64,000 bases of DNA. Origin: Syngnathus acus (taxonomy: Eukaryota > Chordata > Actinopteri > Syngnathiformes > Syngnathidae). This document shows, one piece after another, positions 24,861-38,338 of the stretch (positions are counted from its first letter, which is position 1; each line of letters begins with the position of its first letter). Location: the NCBI RefSeq assembly GCF_901709675.1, contig NC_051100.1, forward strand, positions 9,150,786-9,214,785, in the 5' to 3' direction. The position numbers and the translations under genes are program-made. Under the pieces are notes generated by a model. The model searched no databases. It saw nothing but the letters and a program-made list of their open reading frames with translations, and had not been told where the DNA came from.

Positions 24861-27800
24861 TGCAGCCAGGCACACACCTGGCTCAGGGAGAACAGCCTTG
24901 TGATGCAAAGTCCAAGGGTGACACAGGGGGTATGGCAAAGGGGTGTGGAGTGTAGGTGAGGGGGTAGCTTACTGTTAGGCTATTTAGAGATGTTGTGGCT
25001 TCAACATAAGAAACACCAATGAAGAGGAATGCCCACTGGATGACCCCAGCCTTTTCTCTCTTTCTATAGTCCACACCTACACCAATCATCCAAATGTAAC
25101 AATTTACTTAAGGGACTGAATTTTGTTCATCACAAGCAAGTTTTCTGAGAAACCTCAGCTGTTTCCACATAACGCTACAAAGAAACGACATGCAAACTGA
25201 AATAAAAATAAGACTTTTTAAAAAAAAATACATCATGGCAAATTACAGTCAGACAGATTCCTCAGTCCCATCATTACTTTTATAAAAACTTCAATATCTT
25301 ATTATGTATATGTAACACTGTATTTTCACTTTTTTCCCCTTTAACATTGATTCTTTGTAGCAAATAATGTAGAGTGACAAGCAATGAGCAGATGAGGGGG
25401 CTGTTTGACAACATGCCACACTTTAAGCCTACTTACAGGCTGCACAGCCCCCTCCTAACTCCACCATGCAGAATTGCAGAGAAGAGTCTGCAACACTGAC
25501 ATCTAGGCTGTGGGATGTGGTCAGTCAGAGCCCAGGGAGTTGTGACAGCCTGCTGCTCTTTCAGCCAAAGCAATGGAAAGATGCACTGAACTGAAGCATA
25601 ACAGTTCTCTTTAAAAGGAAAGACGAAATACATATTAACCATGTCTAACCCGCCGCACTCGCTCATTCACTCACACAAACACACACGGACACAACGTTTC
25701 AGGGATGAGACAGTTTCTGTGTTTCCACAGAGGATTTGTATATATGTGGACACTATCACTTTCCGGCATGCGTTAAAGCCAAATGCAAGCCAGCAGCCAC
25801 CATACTGTACCCTTAGTATTCCTTCAGGAACTGAGACTGACAGCTTTCAGCTGCATTCTTGTAGTTCAATGCCAGTTCATCTTGACTTGAGAGTGTTGGC
25901 ATTTCTCATCAGAGAATCACTCCTACCGTAGGTTGTATCACAATCATATCAAATCAAAACCACCAGGGCAAAATAGAAATACACAAACTGTGTAAATCTA
26001 CCTTAAATGTGTTAAATGTTGTAAAACTTTCAAATCAGCAAACATCTGATTTGTATTTCTTGTGAAGCCCTCAACTCTACTATAATGGGAATAAGGAGAT
26101 ACAACAAAAGAAGGGACACCCCTGAGATGGCAATTGTTGCGTTTTCCCCCCCAGTAGAGCTACAAGCCCAACATTACTTTGGATACAGGAACAACTCTTC
26201 AAACTAATTTCTGTCTTTGGGGGATCTTAGCTGATGTTCAGTCATACATTTAGCTGCCCTGAGGTAAGGGAAATCCATTTTCATCTGTACAAGGCACCGG
26301 CATTTACTTCTCTGTCTTGACACGCTCCAGTCAGGTGAAGATTTGGATGTTAAGATTGCTACTGCAGTACGGGTATACTTGTTTCATGGCCTAAAGGATG
26401 GCTTTGGGCTTTAAAAAAAGGGGATTACACACTATCTTTGCGGAGTTTTACTCTTTCATGCTGGAGTTTATTTTGCGTTAGGCCTTGTTTTGACTCGTAT
26501 TCCTTTGTAATGCCCTAGAATCCCCATTAGGCAGCTGAGCCGTCCGTCTAGGTTTCCAAAATGAAGCCAATCCCCTTCTTGCCATTGCTCCAATCAATTC
26601 TCCACTTTGTAAGGGGGGAACAGTCATCCTGAGCTTGGTTGCTTCACAAACTGTTTACTTTCATTGAAATGAACTTTCTCTCCGTGTGTGTCAGACATGT
26701 AAAATAAAAGTTGTGCTTTTGGTTAACCAAAATTGTATACCAACGGAGAATCTCTTGAAGTGCCTCTTGCATATCAAGGAAATCCAAATCAGCAAAACAC
26801 CACATATTTGCATAAACACATAAACACTGAAAAATATTTTCCTTGCGGCAAAATTTATGCTGGTGCAGTGGTGCCCTTGCAGTTTGATGGAAAGCGCTGT
26901 GGTTATGACGATGTAATGACTAGGCTCATCGTACAAGGCCAGTCAATCACAGAGCACCACTGTTTTCACTCTAGGCATTCTCAATGCATAACATCTGTAT
27001 AAATACATTAAACAGGATCCGGGTGGCTGTGAGTAAAAACAGAGCCTCTGCTTCTTACAAATATATATAATATTGTAAAAATAAATGAAGAAATTCAACT
27101 ATTTTTTTGGATGAGGGGGGCTGGAAGGGGGCTGACAAGCTGAAATTTCAATCATTGTTGCAGATTTGAAGTGCATTATTTTGACGTGTAGATATTCATA
27201 CATACAGGTCAAATATATAGACCAATCATATATATATTTTTTACCTTACTGGCAGGTAAGGCTGCATTTTTAAAGTAATTTCACCTGAGACATAAATTGC
27301 CCAAGACAAAAAGACTTGCGAACTGTTTGTGTGTGATTTAATTCTATCTCTGACACATGGTCAACAATGTAGGCATGCAGGTTGTTCTTACATACACAAG
27401 ACATATAAACTGTGATATCTGCTGTTTTACGTGTGTGTCAATAGACATACACAATAAATACTAACGAATTTGGAATTGGACACAAAATATTTAGCATAAC
27501 TTCTTCCAAAGTGCAGATACATTTAAATATCAGCGGTAGATAGAACTTCAAAAATGCGTATAACTCTTTCTCTCTCAACACCCATTTAATTGCTACCTGG
27601 AGTGCCTATCATGGCCACAATGATTCATCATCAGTGCAGGAATTTGTCACAATCATCTTTAATGAAACTGGCACTAATCAGTGTCTCCCGTCTACGCTGG
27701 CAAGTACTTCCATTGATTGGATTCTTATGAGGTTGTGGGGGCCGTAGGCTGACACTAAAAAAGAGATTTGTGGCTATTTTGAGAAATACATTGATTTGTT

Positions 27801-28110
27801 TACCCCAATGAGTAAGGGACTATCTATAAAAAAATCTGTAAACATTTAGACACAGATAGTTGTGGATTGTGTTGCCATTCCACCATGTCTGATTTCTGTG
27901 TGTTAGGTATGATGTGGGACAGAGATTGCTTTTGAACCAGAATTTAGGGTTTTCAAGGCAGCATCAGACCTTCCGATCTGTGCAGCAAATTACGAGGATT
28001 GCAGGGCCTTACCTATGCTATAATTGACAAAGCACTAGCAGTTTTAAAACACAGACAAAACAGACTAAGCAAGAGGTGCTGAAAGTGTTACATTGTTGGC
28101 TGTAGTTTTG

Positions 28111-28190
28111 TTGTATCATCTATTGCTTTTCTTTAATCCTGCAATCCTTGTTGTATTATCGATTGCTTTTCTTTAATCCTGCAACCCTCG
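28111..28190. repeat. 40-bp tandem duplication
   Basis: Two 40-bp units (28111-28150 and 28151-28190) differ at four positions. Both contain attgcttttctttaatcctg. They lie about 130 bp downstream of the donor of the 122-nt macrod2 exon on the minus strand. Confidence 0.95.
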
Positions 28191-28235
28191 TGAGCTCAGC
28201 TAATGAACGAATAATAATAAAATTAAATCATAATC

Positions 28236-28262
28236 ATTTTATTTTATTCTATTTTATTTTAT
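28236..28262. repeat. (TTTTA)n short pentanucleotide repeat
   Basis: A run of about five imperfect ttta/tttta units lies just downstream (minus-strand sense) of the 122-nt exon. Confidence 0.8.
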
Positions 28263-28325
28263 TCTTATTCACTGAAAGGCTTGTTTTAAGACAATATTTC
28301 TATAGTACAATTCATCCCTACTCAC

Positions 28326-28447
28326 CACAGTGCTCAAGCCATACTCCTTCATCAGCCTGAGGGAGTTCTGGTAGCAGGAGGTGAGGTCATTGGTCTCGGT
28401 GGGGCCCACATGACCTCTGGCCACCGGGCCCACGGTGTGGATCACAA
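28326..28447 (-). CDS. macrod2: macrod2 internal exon, 122 nt, macro-domain core
   Basis: This internal exon of the mono-ADP-ribosyl hydrolase MACROD2 lies on the minus strand. After a 2-nt split codon it encodes 40 residues, starting VIHTVGPVARGHVGP and ending LMKEYGLSTV. The stretch HTVGP(I/V)ARGH followed by a CY..SL.L..E helix is the signature of the MACROD1/2 macro-domain core, and ARGH favours MACROD2 over MACROD1. The acceptor is a pyrimidine-rich tract ending ccaacag at 28448-28450. The donor is gtgagt, read from 28325 down to 28320. The exon is phase 1 at its start and phase 0 at its end, so it joins in frame to the exon at 6300-6330. MACROD2 removes ADP-ribose from modified aspartate/glutamate residues and acts in the nucleus and cytosol, including at DNA damage (family knowledge). 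The identification comes from remembered family sequence, not a search. Confidence 0.93.
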
Positions 28448-31400
28448 CTGTTGGAAAGGGACAAAACACAAAGATTATTTTAAACAGCAGACACCTCTAG
28501 CAAGGTTACATGGTTGGCAGTAGTTCTAAAGCAGCATGCAGTGTAATACTAAGTGACTATAAAATCTCTCAGCGGGCTGCCAAACCACTGAGCAAATGCC
28601 CAGAACAGCAACCCGGGATTGAAATCTATAATGAATGTACTCCTAAATCCCCAGATTGAGGAAAAACAAGGAAAAACCCCCAAATCAATTACTTGTGGTA
28701 AATGTATTACATTAAATGTCACTGTGTTTGGTACCATCCATTAAACACCAATAGTATTATCTGTACTTGAGTATAAATTTCCTTCAAGATGTGCTGGATA
28801 GAATAGTATACAACAGCATAATTGTACAGCAACAAGTGTGGAGGGGTGCTAAAGACTAGACAAGTAGTGAATTCAAGAAAATACATGAAGAAGCCCTATC
28901 TCATCCGTACCAATGAATCCACTTGTATCCTCAGCACATCCATATTTGATTAATATTTTTACAGCCGAGTGTGGAAGGCAAAAGGTACATTTTCCTTGGT
29001 AAACAAACCGCAGCAAGAAGGGACAGATGTTTCTTTAGAGCTTCAAAACACCTTGGCTGTTGTTTTAGTATCCCTCAAAAATCAATCATTAGTGAACTGT
29101 CAGCCATTTGGCATGGCAGAAGTGTTCATAATTATGACAGAAAAAAATATACATACTACATGTATACATATTATGAAAAGAAATATATGTTTTCAGTGTA
29201 GTGCTCGTACAAGTCTAAGTAACATAATTTCTAGCTGATTAACTATCCAGTGTGTGTCGTGAGGATCACTCTTGCTACAATCCTTCCTCTGTTTTTATTG
29301 TTATCCATTGAATGCAGCACAATGTATTTCAGTCTATCGATACATCCTCTTTGCCGAGAGGCACATACTGACATACCATATGCACCATTATCATTGCGAA
29401 GCCAAGAGCTACTTAAACACAGCAGTGTGAATAAGTGCATTGAAACAATTCTTCACCCTGCTGGCTCAACATACTGTCAGAAAAAAGTAACAGCACACCG
29501 ATCAGTACCATCCTGCATTTTAAATTATTTGGTGACATTGTTTTATCATGCACTGCATCAGGGAGATACTCTTCAAAAATGGACGTGCACACCAGTTAAA
29601 AAAAAAAAAAAAAGAAAAAATCTACAGCATCAGAAAACAATCTAGAATAAATCATTCATTGTGGTAATATCCGTATCTCTGTTAACATTTCATTAATCCT
29701 TAAATGTCCTTGTATGGGAAGTTTTCCCCTTCAAAGAATGCTTACATGCCAAATGGGGACAAAAGCAAATTTTGCTCCCCTATTTCTGGCTGAGCAACAA
29801 AAAGAGAAACTAATCGAACTGAGCTGTCCCTTGTGGCTTGCGATCTCTGCTAAGTCTGGATTGTTGGCAATGGATTGGAAATGAAATGACCCCTAAACAC
29901 ACAAACTGTGGTGTGTGTGATCATTTTAGACATTCCCACTAAAATATTCCTCAGTTTACTACCGAGGGGACATGAACACTTCAAAGACACCACTTTCTTA
30001 GCAACAACAAATAAATATCCAGCCTTCATTTAGAACAAAAGTGCTGAGCTATTTTAGAGTAGGATTGTAACTTCACCATCTAATCAATCTTTCATTTTCA
30101 CTTGACTATTATGACTTTGAGGCTGCTGCTTTGCTTAATCCCACATTAAAAAAAATTCAAATCTACTGTAGTGTGACAGCAAATGAAAGTTCCTTCTTGC
30201 CAACAAGTTTTGGGCTGCAATAACAAGGAGCACTCAATCACCAGATTCCAAATTCAATCTAAATTTGTTGTCTACAGCAGTTATTTTCAGATGGATAGAT
30301 TTCCAGTAAGGTAAATTATTCGTAGCTCATGACATAACATGTAACAATAGGCAGAGGCCAGAACCAGTGGCTTTCTGATCACAAGATACATTTGTCGCAG
30401 TCGTTCATAAGAGCTAGGAGGGGAATTGGCAATCTTTAGGGCAGGATATGCAGTAGCTCACTTGTATGAAACAGAACTGGCCCCTAAAACATCTTGGAAC
30501 TGTCTTAAATTGTAAGAAAAACGCATAATGCATAATCCTTCAAGAACAAGAAGCGGCAGCATAAAATTATGGATTTTATCGTGCTGGAAGATGCATGGTG
30601 TTGTGGTGTTGTCCCTAAACATAAACCAAACAAAAGGAAGTGTCATTTTATTAACTACTTTATCATTGCAGCACACGGTGAAGAAATCCAACCCAAAGTA
30701 GCTTGAATGAACAACACTGTTCTAATTTCTTTATAAGCGGCTACAGCATATTTTAAAATATTCAGATGGGTTTGCTAATATTGAGTCAGACTGCAAAAAG
30801 CCTGCACATACACATGTGAAAGTCCTCTTGTTTACAAATATGGTGATAGCTGTAATCAAGGTATAGTCATGCTGTCCAATGTGTAAAAAGTAATTAATGT
30901 GCCATCGTCAGATCAATTTGATGATGTGAATTTGTTAGCGCTGTGAAAAATTAACTGAAAGTAGTCAAGCTTTGAAAGCCATACATCCGTGCAAGTAAAT
31001 TATAGGATTTGTATCCACTGTATATATAAATGTCCTATCCTACGTTCGGTCCGATGGTTGTAAATCCTGTTGTAGAGTTTTAGAATTACAATTATTTCTT
31101 ACCACACAATGTTCTTAGAGAGAGAAAACAGTGCTTGAGTTATAAATTTCCAGTATAAACTTTACACAGTGCTCACAAACAACTGCCACTTGACTTCCAG
31201 CTCTACAAAACACAGAAAAAAGAGGCGTATTTCCAGTCGTGACGCTTCATGCTGCATTTGGTATGATTACTAGCCTAGACCCTCTTGCCATGTAGACAGC
31301 GGTTTGAATATTATTCAATAAGGATTACCAAATGAAGTGTGGACACCCACTCGGACATGGAATGGTGTTGTCATGGTGACCGAGAGTGCAGAGTGATCCT

Positions 31401-32326
31401 TTAACACTCGCCGCCGTTTCCAGTCAGAAAGGCGAGATTTTTGGAGACCTCAAATCATCTGCCACATGCCAAGCAGAAATAGTTGCTCATTCATTTATAT
31501 TCCCTTCTCTTCTTAAAAACAACGACAATAGCTGCTTTATTCATACACAATGCTTACATTGTGGATTTCCACTGTGAGATGTGCTGCACATTTAAACAGG
31601 TGAACAATTTTAAAAAGGTTTAAAGTGCAAGTGAGATTAGCACTTTAGTTGACCACATTGAAAACCTAAGCAGTCACACATTTTTTTCCCCAATTTGACA
31701 AAACAACTGCAAACTCCGAAGACTGTTAACTATAGTCATTCTTGGAAAAAAAATGAGTCCTATTGGATTCAAGTTGTCTCCAGAAAAGAACAAAGTTGTT
31801 GACCCTTCGGTCACTGGGAAACATGACATTTTTATTAAGTGGTTTATGAGTTTCCATACTGTCAAACTTTACTCGTCACGGCAGTTTGATTTCTGCTGAA
31901 AAAATTCTGTTATTCTGCAAATAGCAAAACCTTTTAAGCACAATGCAATAAGGGAAACCATGCACAGCTCACACTGCTAAAATGGTAAACCAGGCCACCA
32001 TGCCAGGCCTATATAGAGACAGCCTCGACAAAGAGCTCTTTTTTTCTTTCTGCAACACCTGGAGGCTCTCTGAAAGAGAGTATGATCTCCCCAAAATGAC
32101 AGCAGGACTATAGAGGTCCTATTTTTCCCAGAGACCTCCGTCAGCAGAGACGGTGCATGGCCCCATTACAGCTCCATCTGTGAGAGTGACCAGGGCAGCC
32201 TCTTGTCTCTGCGTATTTCAGCTAGCTCCACTAAAGAAGCTGGAACAAGGACCCATCCACCTAGTGTCATCTCAGGACTGCAGTTGTACTCCACACGGCA
32301 TTTGCACAAAGAAGGATTATCTAGAG

Positions 32327-32788
32327 CAGGGCTTCTGAAACTTTTTATACCAAGTACCACCTCGAAAAAAATACTTGTCTCTGCAAGTGCTATCACAAGG
32401 ACTGGCATAAAAATACAGTAGTGTAGTAGGCCAACATGTTCAGAAGAAGAATAAAAGGCTTGAGCTTATTGCAGTTAAAAGTTAAATTCAACTGAACTGT
32501 ACATCAACGTACTGCACTTGGGAAATCACGTACAGGCCACATTAATTTAGTGATTTTTCCACATACTACTTTAGGAAGCAGGTGAACCACTAGTAATATC
32601 ATTAAAATAAATTATTTACAAAACTACAAAGCGATTTTGAATCAGGGTCTGGAATAAATAATTATCAAAATATCTTGTTTAAAACACTCAGCGGAACCAT
32701 TTCCCAAAAAAATTAATTGTTTGAAATGTTTGATATGGTACACACCTTTCACATGGTACACTCACAACTGACATTTTGACACCCTACC
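32327..32788. mobile_element. hAT-like MITE, degenerate
   Basis: The left end CAGGGCTTCTGAAACTTTTT followed by ataccaagtaccacctcg matches a common fish hAT element type (compare CAGGGGTTCTCAAACT). The proposed right end, ...cattttgacaccctacc, is a weak inverted match. Flanking octamers atctagag (32319-32326) and atctaggg (32789-32796) agree at 7 of 8 positions, which supports the boundaries. The interior is AT-rich and non-coding. The left end is firm and the right end is tentative. Confidence 0.55.
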
Positions 32789-34842
32789 ATCTAGGGATAA
32801 AACATCAAGGTGTAAAAACATTCTCACTGAGCATGGACCACTCCTGAGCAAGCTCATGTGGCATGTGGGCTGCATGGCTTGAGGTGCTTCAGCTGTATAA
32901 ATAGTGTGGCATCATATCATTTGGATGTGTAACAGTAACAAGTCAGTGAAATAAACAAATATATGTGATCCTGAACAATGCTGCATGCTACTTGTATCTG
33001 TTGAGAAGCACTACAGCATCAAATAATAACAAAATAACAAAGATACTCCAAAGTGGAAACAAAAAGTTTGGATGTCAAATCTGATAGTGGTAAGCTGAAT
33101 GATATCACATGGAGTAGACCAGACCAGGTGGAGACTGAACTAAAAGTTTAAGCATGGTCCTAGCTTGAAGTGGGTTTCCTGCCTTGTGCTACCTTCAAAG
33201 GGTAGAACACACAGATACCAAGCAGTACAACCAAAAGCTTGAGTAAACAGTCTTTAGGGAGAAAACTGCTGAATTTGTTGGAAAAAAAAGATGGAACAAA
33301 GCCAAAAACACAGGTAGTACTGATGGTTTTCACCAATGAACATTTGGCACAGCACCACATGCTCAAAGCAAATTTGAAGTGATTGAAGACAAATACACAT
33401 AATCTTGAATGACAGAAAAAAAAAAAAAAAGATTTAAACCTTGGCAGATCATATCTGAAAAAAAATGAACGTATTATGTAATTAATAAATATTTTTATGG
33501 ACAGTATAATCTTATTTGGGCCATCTTCACCACACCTTACTAAGTTATGTAATTGTCAACTATGAGGCTTTGGAGAATAAAACACGTCAATCATTTATTC
33601 AGAATTTTTACAGGCAGGACTGACAGCAGCATTGGATTGTGGTTCATCCTCCTCTAGATTCTCTCTGTAGTGCCACTCAGGTGTGAAGAGCTATTTTAAG
33701 CATTGTCTGAATGGTAGCACTGATGTGTGCAATGTTTTTCACTTGCTCGCCATCATTTCATTTCATATCCGGGTGCAATTTTACTTTGAAGCAGCTTTAT
33801 TGGACGAATATTGACGGTGTATGATGAATTCCTTTGTTGACTATTGAAGAGGTTCATTTGAGTATTGCTAGGCTTTTTTTAAAGACATTAAAGTAGTTAA
33901 GGGGAGTGAAAGTGACATTTTTAGTGCCGTGAATGATCTGAGGTCAAACAGTATGTTGTGTAATTCCAATTTGAGATAATGGGAACATAAATTTGTTCTT
34001 AAGTCAAACTGCTGCCTTCATAAAACTTTCAACTCTGCAGGGAATTCATCCATCATCCAATTCCAAAATATGGTTGCAGTTCTGTACTCGGGGTTCTGGA
34101 GATATTCGACAATGTGCATTTACATGGCGATATGTAGAAGCTGAGATCTGATTGGAAAAAAATAAACAAATGAAAACTGTCAGTCAAGAGAAATGCTATG
34201 AAACAAATCCAAATGACTGTAAATAAATTCTTACATTACATTTAAGTTATAAATGTAGATCTTTTTCTGTGCTTTAGTATTTGGACTAGCAAAAACTGCC
34301 TTTCAACTTGAAAATTAACATTTTATTTATTATTGATTTTTTTTATGGTTTGTCTCCAAACAAAAAGAGAACAATTAAGAAGTGAAGCAAATACTGTGTA
34401 CTCACAGGGGCTCAGGTAAATTAATTCTCTTTACTGGGTTGAAAATGACTGCTTCGTTTCACCTTGTGTACTTTGAAGGTAAAACAGTTTGCCTTAATCC
34501 TGCCATTCAGCACAAATCCCACTGTAATTGCACTTGATCTCTAGTGGTGGGAAAAAACAAAAAAAAAACACCAGGACCAGCTAAACCAACTGTGAGATGT
34601 TGTCTTCTTGTATACAAAGATCGATGGCAAAGTCTCACTTGTGCCACATCCATCAAACATAGCACTCCAAATTATCTAATTAAATCTGCGTTTGTGTGAG
34701 GGTAAGATCAATGTGTATGCAGTGGCAGTGATTAGCAAAATATATCAAAGAACAAGAGGCTTTTGTCCAAAATAGTTCACTGACATGAATTATAGTGGCT
34801 GGGGGAGAGAGGTGGGACAACCTCCCGTCCATCATGCTGCAC

Positions 34843-34843
<1 letters not shown>

Positions 34844-34879
<36 letters not shown>
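34844..34879. repeat. (TG)n microsatellite
   Basis: An uninterrupted TG repeat at 34850-34879 is preceded by gtgtga. It accounts for the antisense poly-histidine/threonine open frame. Confidence 0.97.
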
Positions 34880-34881
<2 letters not shown>

Positions 34882-36790
34882 CCTTACTTTATAAGGGTCC
34901 CATGTTTGTTGATGATACAGAAACATCACCTGGCTTCCTGTGTCATCAAACGCTCGCCCTAAATGCAGAGTGCCACTAAGGAGCATTAATGCAAGTCTGC
35001 TGAGCGACCTCGCGTCTCCATGTTATCCGCTGTTCTTATCTGATGGCGGGAGTATAAAGGCAGGCTAAAAAATTGCTGCTCTCCTTCTGTCATGACCACT
35101 CCAGAAAGGGTTTCACAATGTTGTGTCCACAATGTTGTAAAAAATAAATAAAAATGAAGCAGCATGTTTTCTTTTGGGAGAAGCATGAAGCGTTAATTCA
35201 GAATAGGTTGTTCAAAAAGACAGCGTTCATGCTTAAAAATTAAACAATATCATCCTACACTTATCATATTCCTTTCAAGACACTGGCAATAAAAATGTAA
35301 CATTTGGATCATGCGTTTCACGGGCTGGTGCAAAATATGATGTAATCTATCAATACCAATGTGCATAGCTACACATTTGCAACTATTACTCAACATTGTG
35401 TATAATATGAAATGTTCGACCAGTTGGACAAGTACAGCATAATCTTTGTAATAAGCAATAACAATTCGGGAAATACAGCCCTATAAGAGTTTATTCTTAT
35501 TGCTTGTTTACAAACCAATATTCCCCAGAGACTATCACAGACAACGTCTTGTGCAGTGGCAATCAAAATTGTAAGCATATTACTAGAAAAGGTGTTAGTG
35601 TTACCAGATGTGCAGCGATGAGTCTGGATAAGAAAATAGTCGAGGCCTTCTCCCATGTTGAGACATGGACCAACATTTTGTGCCAATACAGCAAAATGCT
35701 TGTGACAGCGTGCTTCATAATTTTTGGCAGAACAAGTCCTGCCAACGCCTGGTGTGCAGCCCTCTCAGGAGGCAGAGGCATGCCGCCATCTGGGGGAGAG
35801 ACTCCCCCCTGCCTTGTTAGCGTAAACCAGTGTAAAGATTCAACAAATTACCTTAGAGATATCTTGAAAACACACAAAGATCTGTGGCTATGGTAAATAC
35901 ATGGGCCTGGCTTCAGTTCCCATAAATAAACAGATAGCCTACCATTTTCACCTTGCGATATCTGCAGTGGGGTAGAAAATGGCAAAGTAACCTCAGTGGA
36001 CATGAAATGAAATATGAGAGTGTGAACTGGGGGTAAATGTGCTTGCTGGTGTTTTCTTAAAGCATCTGCTAAGGTTGGGTATGACTTTGCTTAGAATGAA
36101 AACTGGAAGGGCACAATGACTCCCAGATGAGTTTAACAGGAAGTTTCAGTCTCTGATGCACATTGGGCTCCACAAGATGCCTTGACTTTTAACAAGATCT
36201 CTCTAATAGACAGAAACCCTGAGTGAATTCTAAATCTAAATTGCATTCGCTAAACAGAAGGGTTATTGATAATTTAGTGGCATTTCCATTACTCGGCAAT
36301 ACACACAGGAACGAAGCAGTTTGCCTGATGTGACGTGCACCAACAACAAGGAGAATATTTCATTTCCTTTAACAGGTGGCCAGCATGGGAGGGAAGAGCT
36401 AAATGAGCAGCACACCTTCATGCCGCAAACAAAACTGTCTTGCTTTATGTGCCTTAAATATTTTCTTCCAAAAATACAATATTTCCCTCCCATGCTCTGT
36501 GCCCTCGGTTTGCCAGAATATGACCCATAAAACACATCTATAATCAAACAGATGCAGGTCTTCTAATATCCATAAAATGGAAACACAAAAGGATACTCTT
36601 TCGCATATCAAGCACACAGTGAGAAATATTCACAGTGACACTTCACAGATGGCTGGAGAACAGTGTGTTGTGAAATCTATCCTTTTGTGCTCCCACTCAC
36701 TGAACTTGTTCCTTTATGATACGGCCATTTTTTTTCTTTTTTACCTCAACCCCATGGGGAGATCACCCATGTGTAGTTTTGTCAGTCTCT

Positions 36791-36852
36791 GTAGCTTAGC
36801 AACTAAGCAGCATAGTGAAGCAGACCAGCGCTTGCAGCGGTTGCTAGGGAAC
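36791..36852. promoter_or_regulatory. pair of RFX X-box-like sites
   Basis: gtagcttagcaac (36791-36803; reverse complement GTTGCTAAGCTAC) and GTTGCTAGGGAAC (36840-36852) both fit the X-box pattern of paired GTTGC/AAC half-sites bound by RFX factors, which drive ciliary and some neuronal genes. They are 37 bp apart. A third, GTTGTCATGGTGAC, lies at 31367-31380. The match is by eye only. Confidence 0.35.
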
Positions 36853-36889
36853 TGCTAAAAAGTGATACCACTTGTGAGCGGCGTGCCGA

Positions 36890-37300
36890 TAGATCAGACT
36901 CTAATGGTTCTGGTCTGATGAAGTCTTGCCAAGGAGATGAGGGATCACCATGCAACCATCTCACCAACTATACCATTACATTACAGCCAGCACATCTCTG
37001 GAGTGCCTCGCATCAGCACGCATAACAACCAGATGAAACCGGCAGGTTTTCTCCTCAGAAGGAAACCATTTGCATAGAGGTGTAGACTAAATAATTGAGA
37101 GGTGTGGAAAAGAGCAGAGTGGCTGCAGTGGGATGAAGGGATGTATGCCTGCCAGCCATATCCATTAGCCAGACCTTGCTCGGCTGAAGCAAGCAGCTGA
37201 TGAGAAGGCTCTGTTATCGGACACTAAAGGACATGAGGGCTGGTCAACACCACGCCAGCCTCTTGCTGCAGGGCGGATAGAGCCAAAGAAAGAGTGGGAA
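36890..37300. promoter_or_regulatory. candidate enhancer/conserved non-coding block
   Basis: About 400 bp that is less AT-rich than its surroundings and free of recognisable repeats. It contains a perfect octamer ATTTGCAT (37068-37075), E-box CAGCTG near 37195 and a GATA-type ttatcgg near 37215. Such texture is typical of conserved enhancers in fish introns, but conservation itself cannot be seen here. Confidence 0.3.
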
Positions 37301-37999
37301 AGGAAACTAAATGAGACAGACCAAAACTGAAACTGAGGGAAAGACCAAGGGAATTAATAAGAGTGTTTCCAGAGCTCTATAATTGGCCAGCAAAAGCGAA
37401 GTGAATTGCAAATAGTTGTTCTACAAGAGTATTTGTCCATATCTAAAGCTGAGCTCTGTTAAAAACAGCATTTGCCAAAGGCTCTGTAAAAAAAAGAACG
37501 TGTATTGTATAAACTGTATTGGTGATGGCTGGTTCTGGCTCGTTCGCTTAAAACCAGGAAATGGTGTGGAGTTCTTCACTGTATCACTTAAGACCCAAAT
37601 CTGTCAGTCAATCAGATGACAGTGGCATTGCGGCTTTTTATATATACGTATATTTTGTTTTTACAGTAAGAATACCCAGTGATGGATGGCCTCACCTAAT
37701 GTGCTTTATCTCACGTTGAGTGCATACTTAACATGCACAGACCCAGCAGGAATTAAGCAAGTAATAAATTGGGTTCTAATGCCATTGAGCATGTTCAGCT
37801 CCGCTATATACAAATGTGCTGCCACTCTCATCATCTTGTTTAATTCAACAGGAGAAATTATGAGACTGATGCTTCATCAAACTGTAATCCCCCTAAAAGT
37901 AATTCCTCAGTTTTTTTGGTATATTACACAATAATTTTTGTCATTTCACCAAGAGCATGTCTCGGTCCATTCTAAAGGTGAGGTGTTTTGCACGAATAA

Positions 38000-38290
38000 A
38001 AGAGCAGCTATAGCAACGCATCCCAATGAGCTTGTTACTGCAGCAGTACAGGAAATGCATTCCCGCATAGAGATGAAGCCTCATTTGCATGTTTTCATGT
38101 TTAATTTTGGACAGAAGAGGCAGGTCTTGATGTGACCTAATATGATGCCTGACATTGCCTAAGACCCATAATTATTTCCCTGACCTGCCCAACAATCTTA
38201 TCTGTCTTCCAGTTAATTGCTAACATAAAGAAATCCTGTGTGCAGGTTCATATTGAGTGCTTTGCATACAAGACAGATTCACAGCCAAAA
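38000..38290. promoter_or_regulatory. candidate enhancer/conserved non-coding block
   Basis: A repeat-free stretch with an octamer ATTTGCAT (38083-38090), cttatctg (GATA type), cagttaattgc and cataattattt (homeodomain cores). It is adjacent to the HNF1-type palindrome at 38.36 kb. Assigned on motif density only. Confidence 0.28.
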
Positions 38291-38338
38291 CTCTGAAGTA
38301 TTAAAATTCTTTCAAAGTTCTCCACAGCTCATTCCAGC

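Larger units (their letters stand above)
6331..28325 (-). other. macrod2: macrod2 intron, 21,995 bp, phase 0
   Basis: This intron lies between two demonstrated consecutive macrod2 exons, with gtgagt at its 5' end (28325-28320) and tgtttcacag at its 3' end (6340-6331). It contains no further exon I can recognise. Its contents are a 22-bp tandem duplication (13.1 kb), a short signal-peptide-like open frame (13.7-13.9 kb), a SINE fragment (15.8-16.1 kb), a MITE (16.9-17.1 kb), a (CAGT)n array (23.2 kb), a broken non-LTR retrotransposon (23.7-24.9 kb), a 40-bp tandem duplication (28.1 kb) and several motif-dense candidate regulatory stretches. Nothing identifiable was seen in 6.4-10 kb, 18-20.5 kb, 21.4-23.2 kb or 24.9-28.1 kb beyond simple AT-rich sequence. 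Confidence 0.85.

Noticed and set aside
35504-35896. 130-codon open frame on the plus strand
   Set aside because: No recognisable family and irregular composition. It includes a GGGGGAG/CTCCCCC hairpin at 35792-35808 that is better seen as simple DNA structure.
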